Origin: Elusimicrobiota bacterium
GTDB lineage: Bacteria; Elusimicrobiota; Elusimicrobia; UBA1565; UBA9628
Direction: 5' to 3'
Assembly (NCBI GenBank): GCA_026388095.1
Contig: JAPLKL010000036.1
Location: 1-60,891, forward strand
DNA: 60,891 nucleotides
Under the pieces are notes generated by a model. The model had not been told where the DNA came from. It did no database searches and saw only the letters and a list, made by a program, of their open reading frames with translations. Shown piece by piece: positions 16,698 through 25,102 of this stretch (the stretch's first letter is position 1; each line of letters begins with the position of its first letter). Both the position numbers and the translations under genes were made by a program.

Positions 16698-18233
16698 ATG
16701 GCCCTAGCCCGAACCCTCTCCAAGCGGCAGGTCGCTGGCTTCTGCACGGCGGCCCTGCTGGCCCTCGCCGCCGGGCCGTCCCCGGCCCGGGCCGCCTCCC
16801 TGAGCTGCCCCGACTGCAACGTCATCATGATCTCCCTGAGCAACGTCAGCGCCAACAGGATGAGCCTGTACGGCTACCCGAGGCGCACGACGCCGAGGCT
16901 CGACCGCTGGGCTCGGCAGGCCGTCGTTTTCGACAACGGCTTCACTCCCGCCTCCTGGACCATGCCCGTCGCGGCCTCGGTGTTCACGTCCCTGCAGCCC
17001 TACGCGCACCAGATGCTCTACCGCACCCTGCACAACACCCTCGGGCAAGACCTGCCGACCTTGCCCGAGATCCTGCGCGACCACGGGTACCGGACAGCGG
17101 CGTTCACGGGCGGGCTCGACTACTACGCCGGGTTCTCCTTCATGCGCGGTTTCCAGGACCAGGCCGACAACCCGGAGTTCACGGGCTTCGCCACGACTCT
17201 GCCCCAAGCCAAGGCCTGGCTCGCGAAGAACTCCGCGCGGAGATTCTTCCTCTTTATCCACGGCTACGACTCCCATTGCCCCTTCATCCCGTCCCAGCGC
17301 TACCGCGGGCGCTTCAGCGACCCCAAGGAGACGAGCGGCCTCACCGACGAGCAGCACTGCGTACGCGGGCTCGAGACCGATGCCAGCACCGCCGCCATCA
17401 AGGTCATGCGCTTCGAAGCCTGCAGCAGCTTCGAGCTCCAGTGCGAGTACGGGACACCCGCCGTCCTGACGCCGAAGGACCTGCGCTTCCTCAGCGACAT
17501 CTACGACGAGAAGCTCGTCGAGATGGACGCTTTGGTGGGCGATTTTCTCGACGAGCTGGACCGCGGACTCCTCAAGAAGACGATCATCGTCATCTACGCC
17601 GACCATGGCGAGATGTTCGCCAAGCACGGACGCTTCGGACGCGCGGGGAACATGCGCGGCACGCCCTACGACGACGTCCTGCGCGTGCCGCTGCTCATGC
17701 GCCTGCCGGGCGGCCCGGCGCGGAGAGCCGCCGGCCTCGCGCAGCTCATCGACATCATGCCGACTTTGTTGCCGTCCCTCGGTCTGCCGCCGCCGCCCGG
17801 GATGCAGGGCGTGGACCTCGCGCCCATGATCGCGACCGGCACGGCGCTCAACCCTTACGTTTATTCGGGGGCCAACTACAACATCTGCGCCCCGAGCTTC
17901 CCCGCTCCGCACCCGTTCCCGTTCTGCACCCAGTCCGAATCGATCCGCGACACGCGCTGGAAGCTGATCCGCGAGTTGTTCTTCGACGGCTCGACGCCGC
18001 TGATCACCCCCGAGCGCAAGCCCGTCAAGATCGTCCGCGAGCTCTACGACATCCGCGCGGATCCCGAAGAGCTCAACGACCTCGTCAGCGTCTCCACCGC
18101 CGTGGCGCAGGACCTCGAGGCCAAGCTCGCGGCCTGGAAGCGGCAGGCCGAGGCTTATCGCCCCGGCGCGCCCGCCACCACGAAGATCCCGGAGAGGATG
18201 CAGGAAAGAGCCCGCGCGCGCGGCTACTGGTAG
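16698..18233 (+). CDS. secreted sulfatase-like protein with altered metal site
   Basis: A 511-residue protein with a signal peptide (about 1-32), starting 9 bases after TATAAT. It is closely related to the second half of the SBP-sulfatase fusion at 123-2657, including the Y-A-H-Q region and an R-A-R-G-Y-W end. The canonical N-terminal metal Asp pair is Ser-Asn (48-49), the nucleophile position is Thr88 in W-T-M-P-V, and A-D-H-G is kept at the second site. Loss of the first Asp predicts weak or no hydrolase activity. It is convergent with, and 4 bases from, an intact sulfatase-like gene. It may act as a binding or pseudoenzyme partner. Confidence 0.75.
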   Translation: MALARTLSKRQVAGFCTAALLALAAGPSPARAASLSCPDCNVIMISLSNVSANRMSLYGYPRRTTPRLDRWARQAVVFDNGFTPASWTMPVAASVFTSLQPYAHQMLYRTLHNTLGQDLPTLPEILRDHGYRTAAFTGGLDYYAGFSFMRGFQDQADNPEFTGFATTLPQAKAWLAKNSARRFFLFIHGYDSHCPFIPSQRYRGRFSDPKETSGLTDEQHCVRGLETDASTAAIKVMRFEACSSFELQCEYGTPAVLTPKDLRFLSDIYDEKLVEMDALVGDFLDELDRGLLKKTIIVIYADHGEMFAKHGRFGRAGNMRGTPYDDVLRVPLLMRLPGGPARRAAGLAQLIDIMPTLLPSLGLPPPPGMQGVDLAPMIATGTALNPYVYSGANYNICAPSFPAPHPFPFCTQSESIRDTRWKLIRELFFDGSTPLITPERKPVKIVRELYDIRADPEELNDLVSVSTAVAQDLEAKLAAWKRQAEAYRPGAPATTKIPERMQERARARGYW

Positions 18234-18237
18234 AGGG

Positions 18238-19539
18238 TCACTGCGGCCCGAAGAACTCCACCAGGCGCGCCTGGAGGGCGTTGGCCACCTTGGGCTCCTG
18301 GGCCGAGACGTCGCGGGTCTCCGCAGGATCGCTGGAGAGCCGGAACAATCGCGTCGCGGAGGGCCGGTAGCGATCATAGACGATCTTCCAGCCGTCCGCC
18401 GTGCGCAGGCTGCGCAGCGACACCTGCAGCAGGAAATCGGTCTCGCAGAGGGCGTTGAGATGGAGCTCGCTGCCGCTCAGCATGGGCCGGAGGCTGACGC
18501 CGCGCATCTGCCGGGCCAGGCGCCGGTCGGGCGCTATGCCGAGGACGTCGAGGAGCGTGGGCAGGACATCCACGGTCCGCACCTGGAGCGGCACGGAGCC
18601 CGGCGCCTGGCCCGGCACGCGCAGAAGCAGCGGCACCCGGATGACCTCGTCGTAGAGGGTCATGCCGTGGTCGATGCCGCCGTGCTCGAAGAGCTCCTCG
18701 CCGTGGTCGGCCGCGATCAGGACGACGGTGCGGCTGCTGATGTCGGGCTGGTCCAGGCGCTCGAGCAGGGGCCGCAGATGCTCGTCCATCGCGCGCAGCG
18801 CCTGCGCGTAGGAGGACCGGATCAGCGCGCGCTCCTCGGCGTTGACGCGCAGCGGCCGGCCCGCCATCTGGTCCTCGCGCAGCCGGCGGAAGCGCGCCGC
18901 GAAAGCGGCCGGGAAGTGCGCGTCGCGCAGAGAGTGGGCGTCGTAGCCGTGCACGAACAGGAAGAACTTCTCGCCCGGACGGACGTCGGAGAGCCAGCGC
19001 AGCGCCTCAGGGACGCTGCGGTCGAAGCCGCCGAAGGTGGCGGAGTCGTCGTACACCTCGAATCCCGCGGAGAACCCGAAGCTGCCCGTCAGCGCCGCTC
19101 CGCCCGTGAAGCCCCCCGCGCGCCAGCCGCGGTCCCGAAGGACCTCCCCGAGCGTGCGCGTGCCGGGGCTCAGCGTGGACAGGCGCGCCGGCACCATGGG
19201 CTCCGCGTTGAAGTCCGAGTACTTGTTGGTCAGGTGGTGGTTGAACGGGTAGACGCCCGTGAAGATCGACATGAACGACGGCAGGCTCCACGGCGCGGCG
19301 CTGATGGCCTGCGTGAAGGCGACGGACGAGGACGCGAAGCGGTTCAGTGATGGGATGACGTCCTCGGCGGCTCCCATGGCCTGGAAAGAGTCCGCGCGGA
19401 CGTCGTCGATGCCGATGAGGACGACGTTGCAGCCGGGGCACAGCGGCGGGCGGCCCGTCTCGGCGAAGGCCGTCCCGAGGCCCGCGGCCAGCAGGAGCCC
19501 GAGCGCCAGAGCGCTCCGCGGATTCTTCGCGGCGCTCAC
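18238..19539 (-). CDS. secreted Ser-type sulfatase
   Basis: A 433-residue protein with a signal peptide (about 1-26). It keeps the metal pair Asp45-Asp46 (I-D-D-V-R-A-D), the nucleophile position Ser85 in W-S-L-P-S, and A-D-H-G-E-E. Ser at this place is converted to formylglycine in Ser-type sulfatases by radical SAM maturases, but Ser can also serve directly in phosphodiesterase relatives. It overlaps the upstream SBP gene by ATGA, so SBP and sulfatase are made together, mirroring the fused protein at 123-2657. It is the only sulfatase in the window with a complete textbook Asp-Asp pair. Confidence 0.8.
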   Translation of the reverse strand: MSAAKNPRSALALGLLLAAGLGTAFAETGRPPLCPGCNVVLIGIDDVRADSFQAMGAAEDVIPSLNRFASSSVAFTQAISAAPWSLPSFMSIFTGVYPFNHHLTNKYSDFNAEPMVPARLSTLSPGTRTLGEVLRDRGWRAGGFTGGAALTGSFGFSAGFEVYDDSATFGGFDRSVPEALRWLSDVRPGEKFFLFVHGYDAHSLRDAHFPAAFAARFRRLREDQMAGRPLRVNAEERALIRSSYAQALRAMDEHLRPLLERLDQPDISSRTVVLIAADHGEELFEHGGIDHGMTLYDEVIRVPLLLRVPGQAPGSVPLQVRTVDVLPTLLDVLGIAPDRRLARQMRGVSLRPMLSGSELHLNALCETDFLLQVSLRSLRTADGWKIVYDRYRPSATRLFRLSSDPAETRDVSAQEPKVANALQARLVEFFGPQ

Positions 19540-20615
19540 GGCTTGAAGGGGACGATGGGATGGGCCTTCAAGTTCTCCATCCCCTTGGCGACGAAGCTGT
19601 TGTCGATGGCATCGCGCAGGTCCGTCTTGCTCTTGATGAAGCCGTACTTGAGCAGCAGGTCCTGCATCGCCTCCAGCAACTCGGGGCGGACGCTCGGAGG
19701 CAGCGCGTACTGCGGGATCATCATGCCCTTGAACTCGGACTTCATCATCACGCCCTTATCCCAGGAGCGGTCGGCCTTCCGCTCCGGGATCGTCTTCTCG
19801 TAGGCGATGCGCCGGATGTAGGCGTCGACGACCTTCTGGACCGAGTCGGGATGCTGCACGACGAAATCCTTGCGGAAGACGAGGACGGCCTGGGACATCT
19901 CGGGGTTGAGCCAGTTCAAGGCGCGGTAGGAACGGAGGAGTCCGGCGGCCTCGAGTCCCGCCACCGTCATCAGGTGGTAGTAGCCGCCGTCGACCTCCTT
20001 GTTCTTGAGCTGCACGGCGATCTTGTCGTCCGGCACCTGGGGGATGACCTTGATGGTCTTGTCGCCTTCGTGGCCGATCGAGCGCAGGAACTCCATGAGG
20101 AAGATGTAGTCGCCGGGCCCGGCGCGGCGCGTCACCAGGACCTTGCCGCTGAAATCGGCCGTGGACTTGATGACCAAGTCGCTGCGCATGCCGATGGCAT
20201 GGCCCGGGCGCTCGATCGTGTCGAAGCCCAGCAGGGCCACCGCGACGATCGGCTTGCCCTCGTTGACGCACTGGATGAACGAGCTCTCGCCGATCGTGCC
20301 CGCCTCGACGTCGCCCTTCATCATCGCGTCGACGATCTCGGTGCCGCGCATCTTCGAGAACTCCTCGTCGCTGAGCTTCTTCTTGAGCTTGAGCGTCTCG
20401 TCGTGGGTCTTGGGGACCTTGTAGAGGGACTGGTCGTTGAGGCTGGCCGTGTAGAGGTCCACGAGGATGCCCTCTTGGTCGAAGTAGCCGAAGACGGAGG
20501 TCCTGTAGATGACGTTGGTGCGCCCGCCGTGGAAATAGCCGATGCGCACCGGCGTCAGCGCCTGGGCCGACTGCCCGACCAGGAGCAGGGCGGCGACGAG
20601 AGGGAAGCGAGGCAT
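19536..20615 (-). CDS. periplasmic substrate-binding protein, SsuA/TauA/NMT1 type, orphan
   Basis: A 359-residue protein with a short signal peptide (about 1-19). It is highly similar throughout to residues 34-357 of the fused protein at 123-2657 (for example G-T-E-I-V-D-A-M, E-S-S-F-I-Q-C, R-R-A-G-P-G-D-Y-I-F-L and N-W-L-N-P-E-M-S-Q). The family delivers nitrate, sulfonates, taurine or pyrimidine precursors to ABC importers, but no permease or ATPase gene is present. It is coupled by ATGA to the Ser-type sulfatase. Together these suggest capture of a sulfo- or carboxy-compound, or a binding role for the sulfatase substrate or product. The start is 13 bases after TATACT. Confidence 0.85.
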   Translation of the reverse strand: MPRFPLVAALLLVGQSAQALTPVRIGYFHGGRTNVIYRTSVFGYFDQEGILVDLYTASLNDQSLYKVPKTHDETLKLKKKLSDEEFSKMRGTEIVDAMMKGDVEAGTIGESSFIQCVNEGKPIVAVALLGFDTIERPGHAIGMRSDLVIKSTADFSGKVLVTRRAGPGDYIFLMEFLRSIGHEGDKTIKVIPQVPDDKIAVQLKNKEVDGGYYHLMTVAGLEAAGLLRSYRALNWLNPEMSQAVLVFRKDFVVQHPDSVQKVVDAYIRRIAYEKTIPERKADRSWDKGVMMKSEFKGMMIPQYALPPSVRPELLEAMQDLLLKYGFIKSKTDLRDAIDNSFVAKGMENLKAHPIVPFKP

Positions 20616-20628
20616 GGGCTCTGGAACC

Positions 20629-20648
20629 AGTATACAAATTCATATAAT
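20629..20648. promoter_or_regulatory. back-to-back -10 elements
   Basis: TATACT on the minus strand (20629-20634) serves the SBP gene. TATAAT on the plus strand (20643-20648) serves the amidohydrolase-like pair. The plus-strand leader of about 40 bases (20655-20688) is GC-rich and can fold into a long stem (GGCAGGGCG / CGCCC...CCTGCC) just before the ATG at 20693. Confidence 0.45.
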
Positions 20649-20692
20649 GCGCTTGGCAGGGCGGCGCCGCGTCGGCGCCCGGCCTGCCCTTC

Positions 20693-21748
20693 ATGCTCAG
20701 AGCGGCGACGTGCGCGCTGGCGTTGGTCCTGTTCCTGCCGTCGCTCGGAAGGCCGGCGGCGCCCGACTGGACGCGCCTGGAGGCGGGCTGGGGCGCCAGC
20801 GTGCGCAAGGTCCTGGCCTCGGGCCGCCTCCCCATGATCGACGTGCTGTCCACGTTCAACGCGGTGTCCCTGAACCCGCAGGAGCTGCAGCGCCGGATGG
20901 ACCGGCAGGGCGTGGCGCTGATGGCCCTCATGCCCACGCTGACGACCTTCCCCTGGGGGGACGCGCCCTACGATGATTGGTCCGGCAGCCTGCGCGACCT
21001 CGCCGCGGCCGGGCCGTCCCGCTTGATCCCCGTCCCCGCCGCGGGCCTCGATCAGGTGGTGCGGCGCAAGGAGGACGCCTCCCGGTTCCTGGATCGGCTC
21101 TTCGCCCAGGTCCTGCAAGAGGGCTATCCCATGCTGGGCGAGTTCCGCTTCCGGGCTTATCCCTCCAACAGCGAATGGATCAACCCGCAGACGCGCTCCG
21201 AGGCGGAGGCCGACATCCCCATCGACGGCCCGCTCGGCCAGAAGCTCTTCTCCTTCTCTCAAGCGCACGGCCTCCCCTTCGCGATCCGCTACGAGATCGA
21301 GGACGGGCTGCTACCGCCGCTGGAGAAGATGCTCGCCGAACACCCCAAGGCGCGCGTGCTCTGGCGCAGCGTCGGGCGAGTGCGCTACAAGTCCAAGGCG
21401 CGCTCCTACGGGCCGGATCTCGTCCGGCGCCTGCTCGCCGAGCACCCGAACCTCTATTTCGACCTGTCCTGGACCGACAGCGACGACTATTACCTGCCCA
21501 GCGGGGAGCTGACCTCGGTCCTCTGGGACCGCCGCTTCCAGAGCCTCGATAGCGCCTGGGCCCGGCTCATCGTTGAGCATCCCGGGCGGTTCTTGACGGG
21601 CTTGGGCCTCGATCAGGACCAGATCATTCAGTTCGACCGCGAGGCGCAGTCGCGCCGCAAGCTCCTGCTGGAGCTGCCGCCGGAAGCGCGCGCGGCCGTC
21701 GCCTACCGGGCGGCCTGGGAATTCATGTTCGGCCGGGAGTTCCGATGA
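20693..21748 (+). CDS. secreted amidohydrolase-like protein, ligand-lost member of a tandem pair
   Basis: A 351-residue protein with a signal peptide (about 1-23). It is a paralogue of the protein at 15600-16628, with the same losses at the candidate metal site: Leu52, Arg199, Ser226 and Gly305 replace Glu, His, His and Asp. Strand 1 reads I-D-V-L-S-T-F, the same form as in the other ligand-lost copies. It is first in the pair and overlaps its partner by ATGA. No Shine-Dalgarno is visible; a GC hairpin in the leader may affect translation. It is probably a structural or regulatory partner of the following protein. Confidence 0.75.
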   Translation: MLRAATCALALVLFLPSLGRPAAPDWTRLEAGWGASVRKVLASGRLPMIDVLSTFNAVSLNPQELQRRMDRQGVALMALMPTLTTFPWGDAPYDDWSGSLRDLAAAGPSRLIPVPAAGLDQVVRRKEDASRFLDRLFAQVLQEGYPMLGEFRFRAYPSNSEWINPQTRSEAEADIPIDGPLGQKLFSFSQAHGLPFAIRYEIEDGLLPPLEKMLAEHPKARVLWRSVGRVRYKSKARSYGPDLVRRLLAEHPNLYFDLSWTDSDDYYLPSGELTSVLWDRRFQSLDSAWARLIVEHPGRFLTGLGLDQDQIIQFDREAQSRRKLLLELPPEARAAVAYRAAWEFMFGREFR

Positions 21749-22800
21749 AGCGCGCGGGCGGCCTGATCCTGTGCTGCGCGCTGGCGGCCGCGTCCGGCCC
21801 GGCGAACGCGCAGCCTTTCGACTGGCCGAACCTCAAGAAGGCCTGGCGCTCCCGCATCGCGGAGGTCGCCAAGAGCCGCCGCCTGCCGCTGCTCGACATC
21901 GAGTCGAACTACAGGGACCTCGCGCTCAACCCGGGGCCGTTCGCGCGCGAGATGGACGCCAACGGCGTCGCTCTCATCGCGCTGTCTCCCGAGCTGGAAG
22001 AGCGGGACCGGCTCGATCCTCACGCGGCGTGGCCGCGGAGCCTGCGCTCGCTCATCGCCGCCCGACCCCGCTATTTCATCCCCGTGCCCACCGGGCACCT
22101 CAAGTCCGCGCGCGCGTGGGGCTTGGACCCCTTCGCCTTCCTCGACGGCCTGTTCGCGCGGGTGCTGCGCGACGGCTATCCCATGATGGGCGAGTTCAGC
22201 GCGGCGGAGTATCTCAGCCCCTGGCTGTTGGGAGCCGCCGCGACGCGCGAGAACCCCGAGGTCGCGGGCTTCCCCATCGACGGCGCCCTGGGCGAGCGGA
22301 TCTTCGCTTTCTCCCAGGCCCACGACGTCCCCTTTCAGCTGCATCTCGAGGTCGAGGACGACCTGTTGGCGGCGCTGGAGGGGATGCTCGACAAGTACCC
22401 CCGGGCGCGCGTCGTCTGGTGCCACGTCGGCCGCGTGCGCTACCCCGCGCGCGCGGCGCGCTACGGCGCGGACTACCTCCGCGCGCTCATGGCGAAGCAC
22501 CCCAACCTCTATTTCACCCTGGCCGGCTCGGATTTCGACCAGTTCTATCCCCCCACCAACGAGTTCTGCTCCGTGCTCTGGGACCGCAAGACCGGGCACC
22601 TCAAGCCCGAATGGAGCCGGCTCATCGCGGAGAATCCCTGGCGCTTCCTCGTCGGGTTCAACCTCAACTCCAGCCGCATGACCACCCTGAGGGCCTGCGC
22701 CGCGCAGCAAAGGCGCCTCCTCGGCGAGCTGCCTCCCGAAGTCCGAGAGATCGTCGCCTACAAAGCGGCCTGGAAGCTGCTGTTCCGCGAAGAGCTCTAA
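21745..22800 (+). CDS. secreted amidohydrolase-like protein, ligand-intact member of a tandem pair
   Basis: A 351-residue protein with a signal peptide (about 1-22). Candidate metal ligands are Glu53 (D-I-E-S), His200 (F-Q-L-H), His227 (W-C-H-V-G-R-V) and Asn306 at the position of Asp in the other intact copies. The ATG overlaps the stop of the ligand-lost partner by 4 bases. The C-terminus has A-A-W-K-L-L-F. It ends with a 4-base overlap with a convergent SGNH-hydrolase gene. It is probably secreted as a complex with its partner; the substrate is unknown. Confidence 0.75.
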   Translation: MKRAGGLILCCALAAASGPANAQPFDWPNLKKAWRSRIAEVAKSRRLPLLDIESNYRDLALNPGPFAREMDANGVALIALSPELEERDRLDPHAAWPRSLRSLIAARPRYFIPVPTGHLKSARAWGLDPFAFLDGLFARVLRDGYPMMGEFSAAEYLSPWLLGAAATRENPEVAGFPIDGALGERIFAFSQAHDVPFQLHLEVEDDLLAALEGMLDKYPRARVVWCHVGRVRYPARAARYGADYLRALMAKHPNLYFTLAGSDFDQFYPPTNEFCSVLWDRKTGHLKPEWSRLIAENPWRFLVGFNLNSSRMTTLRACAAQQRRLLGELPPEVREIVAYKAAWKLLFREEL

Positions 22801-23936
22801 CGCCCGGCGATGCGCAGAGCGCGCCGGAACTGGGCCCCTTCCAGGAGCCGCTGGAACAGGACCGAAGCCGCCAGCTCGTGGACCCAGGCGCTGGGATGGT
22901 GGTCGCTGGGATGCTGCCACAGAGTCGAGGGACGGCGGCCCCTCAGCAGCGGCAGCAAGTCCACGGATGGCAGCCCGCGCGTCCGGCAGAGCTCGGCGGC
23001 CCGCTCATGGAGGTCGGCCAGAGGATAATCGGCGTCCAGCCAGTCCAGTTTCGGGAAGATCAGGACCAGCACCGGGATGCGCCGCTGGCTCTGGAGGCGC
23101 GCCAGCTCGTCGAGCGCGGTTTCCAGCTGCCCCAGGCCGAGCGGGTTAGCCTCGCTCCAGGCGAGCCGGTACCACGAGACGGTGTTCCGGGATATGGTCC
23201 ACTTGTTCCGGATGGCGTCCAACCAGCGCAGCAGGTGCAGCGGGGCGGAGAAGCGGGTCGTCCGCATGGGGATGTTGCCGAGGTCGGCTGGCAGCTCCAG
23301 GGCGTGCAGGCGCCGCCGGAACTCCCGGAAGAGGGCGAGCTTGCGCTGGTCGAAGGCCCAGCTCCGGTCCCAGGCCGGGAGCGGGCCTCTGAGGTAAAGG
23401 CCCACGACCAAAACGTCCGGCTGATAGCGCAAGCCCCAACGCCGCAGGAAGCAGACCTGTTCGTAAGTGGTGTAGGATGCCGCCGCCGTGTTGATCGTCT
23501 CGAACCGCGGCCGGCCCCGGAACCGGCTGTTGAGCAAAGACTCCAGGCGCTTGGCGTAGGTCTCGCGGTTCTCGACGCCATCCGCCGCGGTGAACGAATC
23601 TCCCAGGACCATGACTCGGACGGTGCCCGCGGGCTTGGCCGCCGCATGCTCGACGTCCCTGAGGCCCGCCGAATTGACGTGGATGGGGACCCATTTGTCC
23701 GGGCGGCAGTCCGAGCCCCGGCAGGTGAAGAAGACCTGCCGATAATCGCCCGGGACGAGGACGCGGTCCGGGATCCCGTCGATGCGCCGGAACATGGGCC
23801 GCGGCTCCATGCTCACCCGGTGCACATCATCGGGGACCAATCGCAGCGCCCGCAGGACCGCTTCCACAAGACCGAGGCTCAACGCTAGGCTGACCAGGAA
23901 GACCGCCGCGTTGGTCGCGATATCCCGCTGTTTCAT
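22797..23936 (-). CDS. membrane-anchored SGNH/GDSL hydrolase
   Basis: A 379-residue protein with an N-terminal membrane anchor (about 8-28) and an extracytoplasmic SGNH domain. The nucleophile block G-D-S-F-T is near residue 115, and the catalytic Asp-x-x-His appears as S-D-H-H-P-S near the C-terminus. Relatives deacylate or transfer acyl groups on glycans. The ATG at 23936 is 8 bases after TATCAT and has no Shine-Dalgarno, fitting a leaderless message. It is divergent from the DltD-like gene and could remove or process the acyl group handled by the following cluster. Confidence 0.7.
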   Translation of the reverse strand: MKQRDIATNAAVFLVSLALSLGLVEAVLRALRLVPDDVHRVSMEPRPMFRRIDGIPDRVLVPGDYRQVFFTCRGSDCRPDKWVPIHVNSAGLRDVEHAAAKPAGTVRVMVLGDSFTAADGVENRETYAKRLESLLNSRFRGRPRFETINTAAASYTTYEQVCFLRRWGLRYQPDVLVVGLYLRGPLPAWDRSWAFDQRKLALFREFRRRLHALELPADLGNIPMRTTRFSAPLHLLRWLDAIRNKWTISRNTVSWYRLAWSEANPLGLGQLETALDELARLQSQRRIPVLVLIFPKLDWLDADYPLADLHERAAELCRTRGLPSVDLLPLLRGRRPSTLWQHPSDHHPSAWVHELAASVLFQRLLEGAQFRRALRIAGR

Positions 23937-23944
23937 CCGGGACC

Positions 23945-23950
23945 ATGATA
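23945..23950 (-). promoter_or_regulatory. -10-like TATCAT, 8 bases from start 23936
   Basis: Minus-strand TATCAT with an 8-base spacer to ATG; no Shine-Dalgarno between them. Confidence 0.4.
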
Positions 23951-24013
23951 GCATCTCCGGAAGAAGCTGGGCTGGCTCCGTCGGGGCGGAGGCCAAAAAC
24001 CGTTGTTTTTTAT

Positions 24014-24019
24014 TATACT
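24014..24019 (+). promoter_or_regulatory. -10-like TATACT before the DltD-like gene
   Basis: TATACT in a T-rich stretch, 12 bases before the ATG at 24032; leader of only a few bases expected. Confidence 0.4.
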
Positions 24020-24031
24020 TTCAACAGACAT

Positions 24032-25102
24032 ATGCTCACGGACAGCATGCCGGCGCCAACCCCGAAGGCGCAGGTCCGCCGGGACCTCCTTGGCCTCGGC
24101 TGCAAGTCCCTGGGCTTCGCCTTCCTGGTCTGCGCGACATTGGCCCTTTACATCCACTTCTTCCGGGAGCGGGTCCTGATCTCCGAAAGCGCGTTCTGGC
24201 AATTCCGGGACGACGTGATCGAGAACAAGATCGACGTAGGCGCGCCGAGCATTCTCATCCTGGGGCACTCCATGGCGCTCACCGCGGTGGATGCCCGCCG
24301 GCTCCCTGGCGCGCTCATCCTGGCTTGCCCCAGCGGCACGTTCATCCAGAACTACTATGTGTTGAAGCATTACCTGGAGGGGCATCGTCCTCCCGCGGTC
24401 TTGCTCTTGTTCCCGAACATCTCCCACAGCCGGGATGCGGTGGCCTTTTGGAAATACGAGGCCGCCCGGGGGCGGCTGCCTTGGGCGGACTATGTCGAGA
24501 TATTCCGGACCTGCCGAGCATCGGGTGATTTCCCCATGGAGAAGGGTTCCTTCTGGTCTTTCTTCGGAAACCTGCTCGCCTATCGCCTGAATTACTTCCC
24601 GAACTACCTCGACCAGCTGCAGCCGCGCCTCGACACCGGTGAGCGCCTCCGGATCCATCGCTCCATCTACGCCGCCCTGCGGGAGAACCGGGGATACCTC
24701 CCGCTGTCCCTCCGGGAGGGGCAGCACCTCCTGATGCTGCGCGGGATGCCGAAAGCCGAGCAGCGCCGGTTCGACCCGCCCGAGAGGTTCACCGCCTCGA
24801 AGACCCAGGACGAGTACCTGCGGCGCATACTCGCTTTGGCTGACCGAGAAGGGATACGGTCGGTCCTTCTGGACCTGCCCTTCAAGCCCGGCCTGAAGCG
24901 GCGTCTGGAAGAGACCGGCGTCCTCAAGGACTACCTGGCCCATTTCTCCGCTATCGTCGGGACCTCCCGGCTCGGCCGGACCTGGGTCCTGCATCCGGAC
25001 TACCCGGACTCTTATTTCGCCGATCCCACCCACTTGAACCCGGAAGGCGCCGCGGTCTACACCGCGGAGCTCGCCCGCAGACTGGCCCAGCATGCCCCAT
25101 AA
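24032..25102 (+). CDS. membrane-anchored DltD/AlgJ-like SGNH-fold protein
   Basis: A 356-residue protein with one N-terminal membrane segment (about 26-44) and an SGNH-type domain outside the membrane. Block I reads G-H-S-M where G-D-S is usual, keeping the Ser, and the C-terminal D-P-T-H-L-N-P-E-G supplies the catalytic Asp and His. This layout matches DltD and AlgX/AlgJ-type partners of MBOAT acyltransferases, which take an acyl group across the membrane to a polymer. An AlgI/DltB-type MBOAT lies 4.5 kb downstream. It overlaps the next gene by 11 bases, so it is coupled to a radical SAM enzyme. Confidence 0.65.
   Translation: MLTDSMPAPTPKAQVRRDLLGLGCKSLGFAFLVCATLALYIHFFRERVLISESAFWQFRDDVIENKIDVGAPSILILGHSMALTAVDARRLPGALILACPSGTFIQNYYVLKHYLEGHRPPAVLLLFPNISHSRDAVAFWKYEAARGRLPWADYVEIFRTCRASGDFPMEKGSFWSFFGNLLAYRLNYFPNYLDQLQPRLDTGERLRIHRSIYAALRENRGYLPLSLREGQHLLMLRGMPKAEQRRFDPPERFTASKTQDEYLRRILALADREGIRSVLLDLPFKPGLKRRLEETGVLKDYLAHFSAIVGTSRLGRTWVLHPDYPDSYFADPTHLNPEGAAVYTAELARRLAQHAP

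Noticed and set aside
15237-18233. 998-codon frame as one large sulfatase fusion
   Set aside because: The first 487 codons are antisense to two amidohydrolase-like genes; TATAAT, a new start and a signal peptide at 16698 mark the real gene.
22797-23936. Calling this gene dltD
   Set aside because: It has an ordinary GDS motif and DHH block and runs opposite to the cluster; the protein at 24032 fits the DltD/AlgJ layout better.
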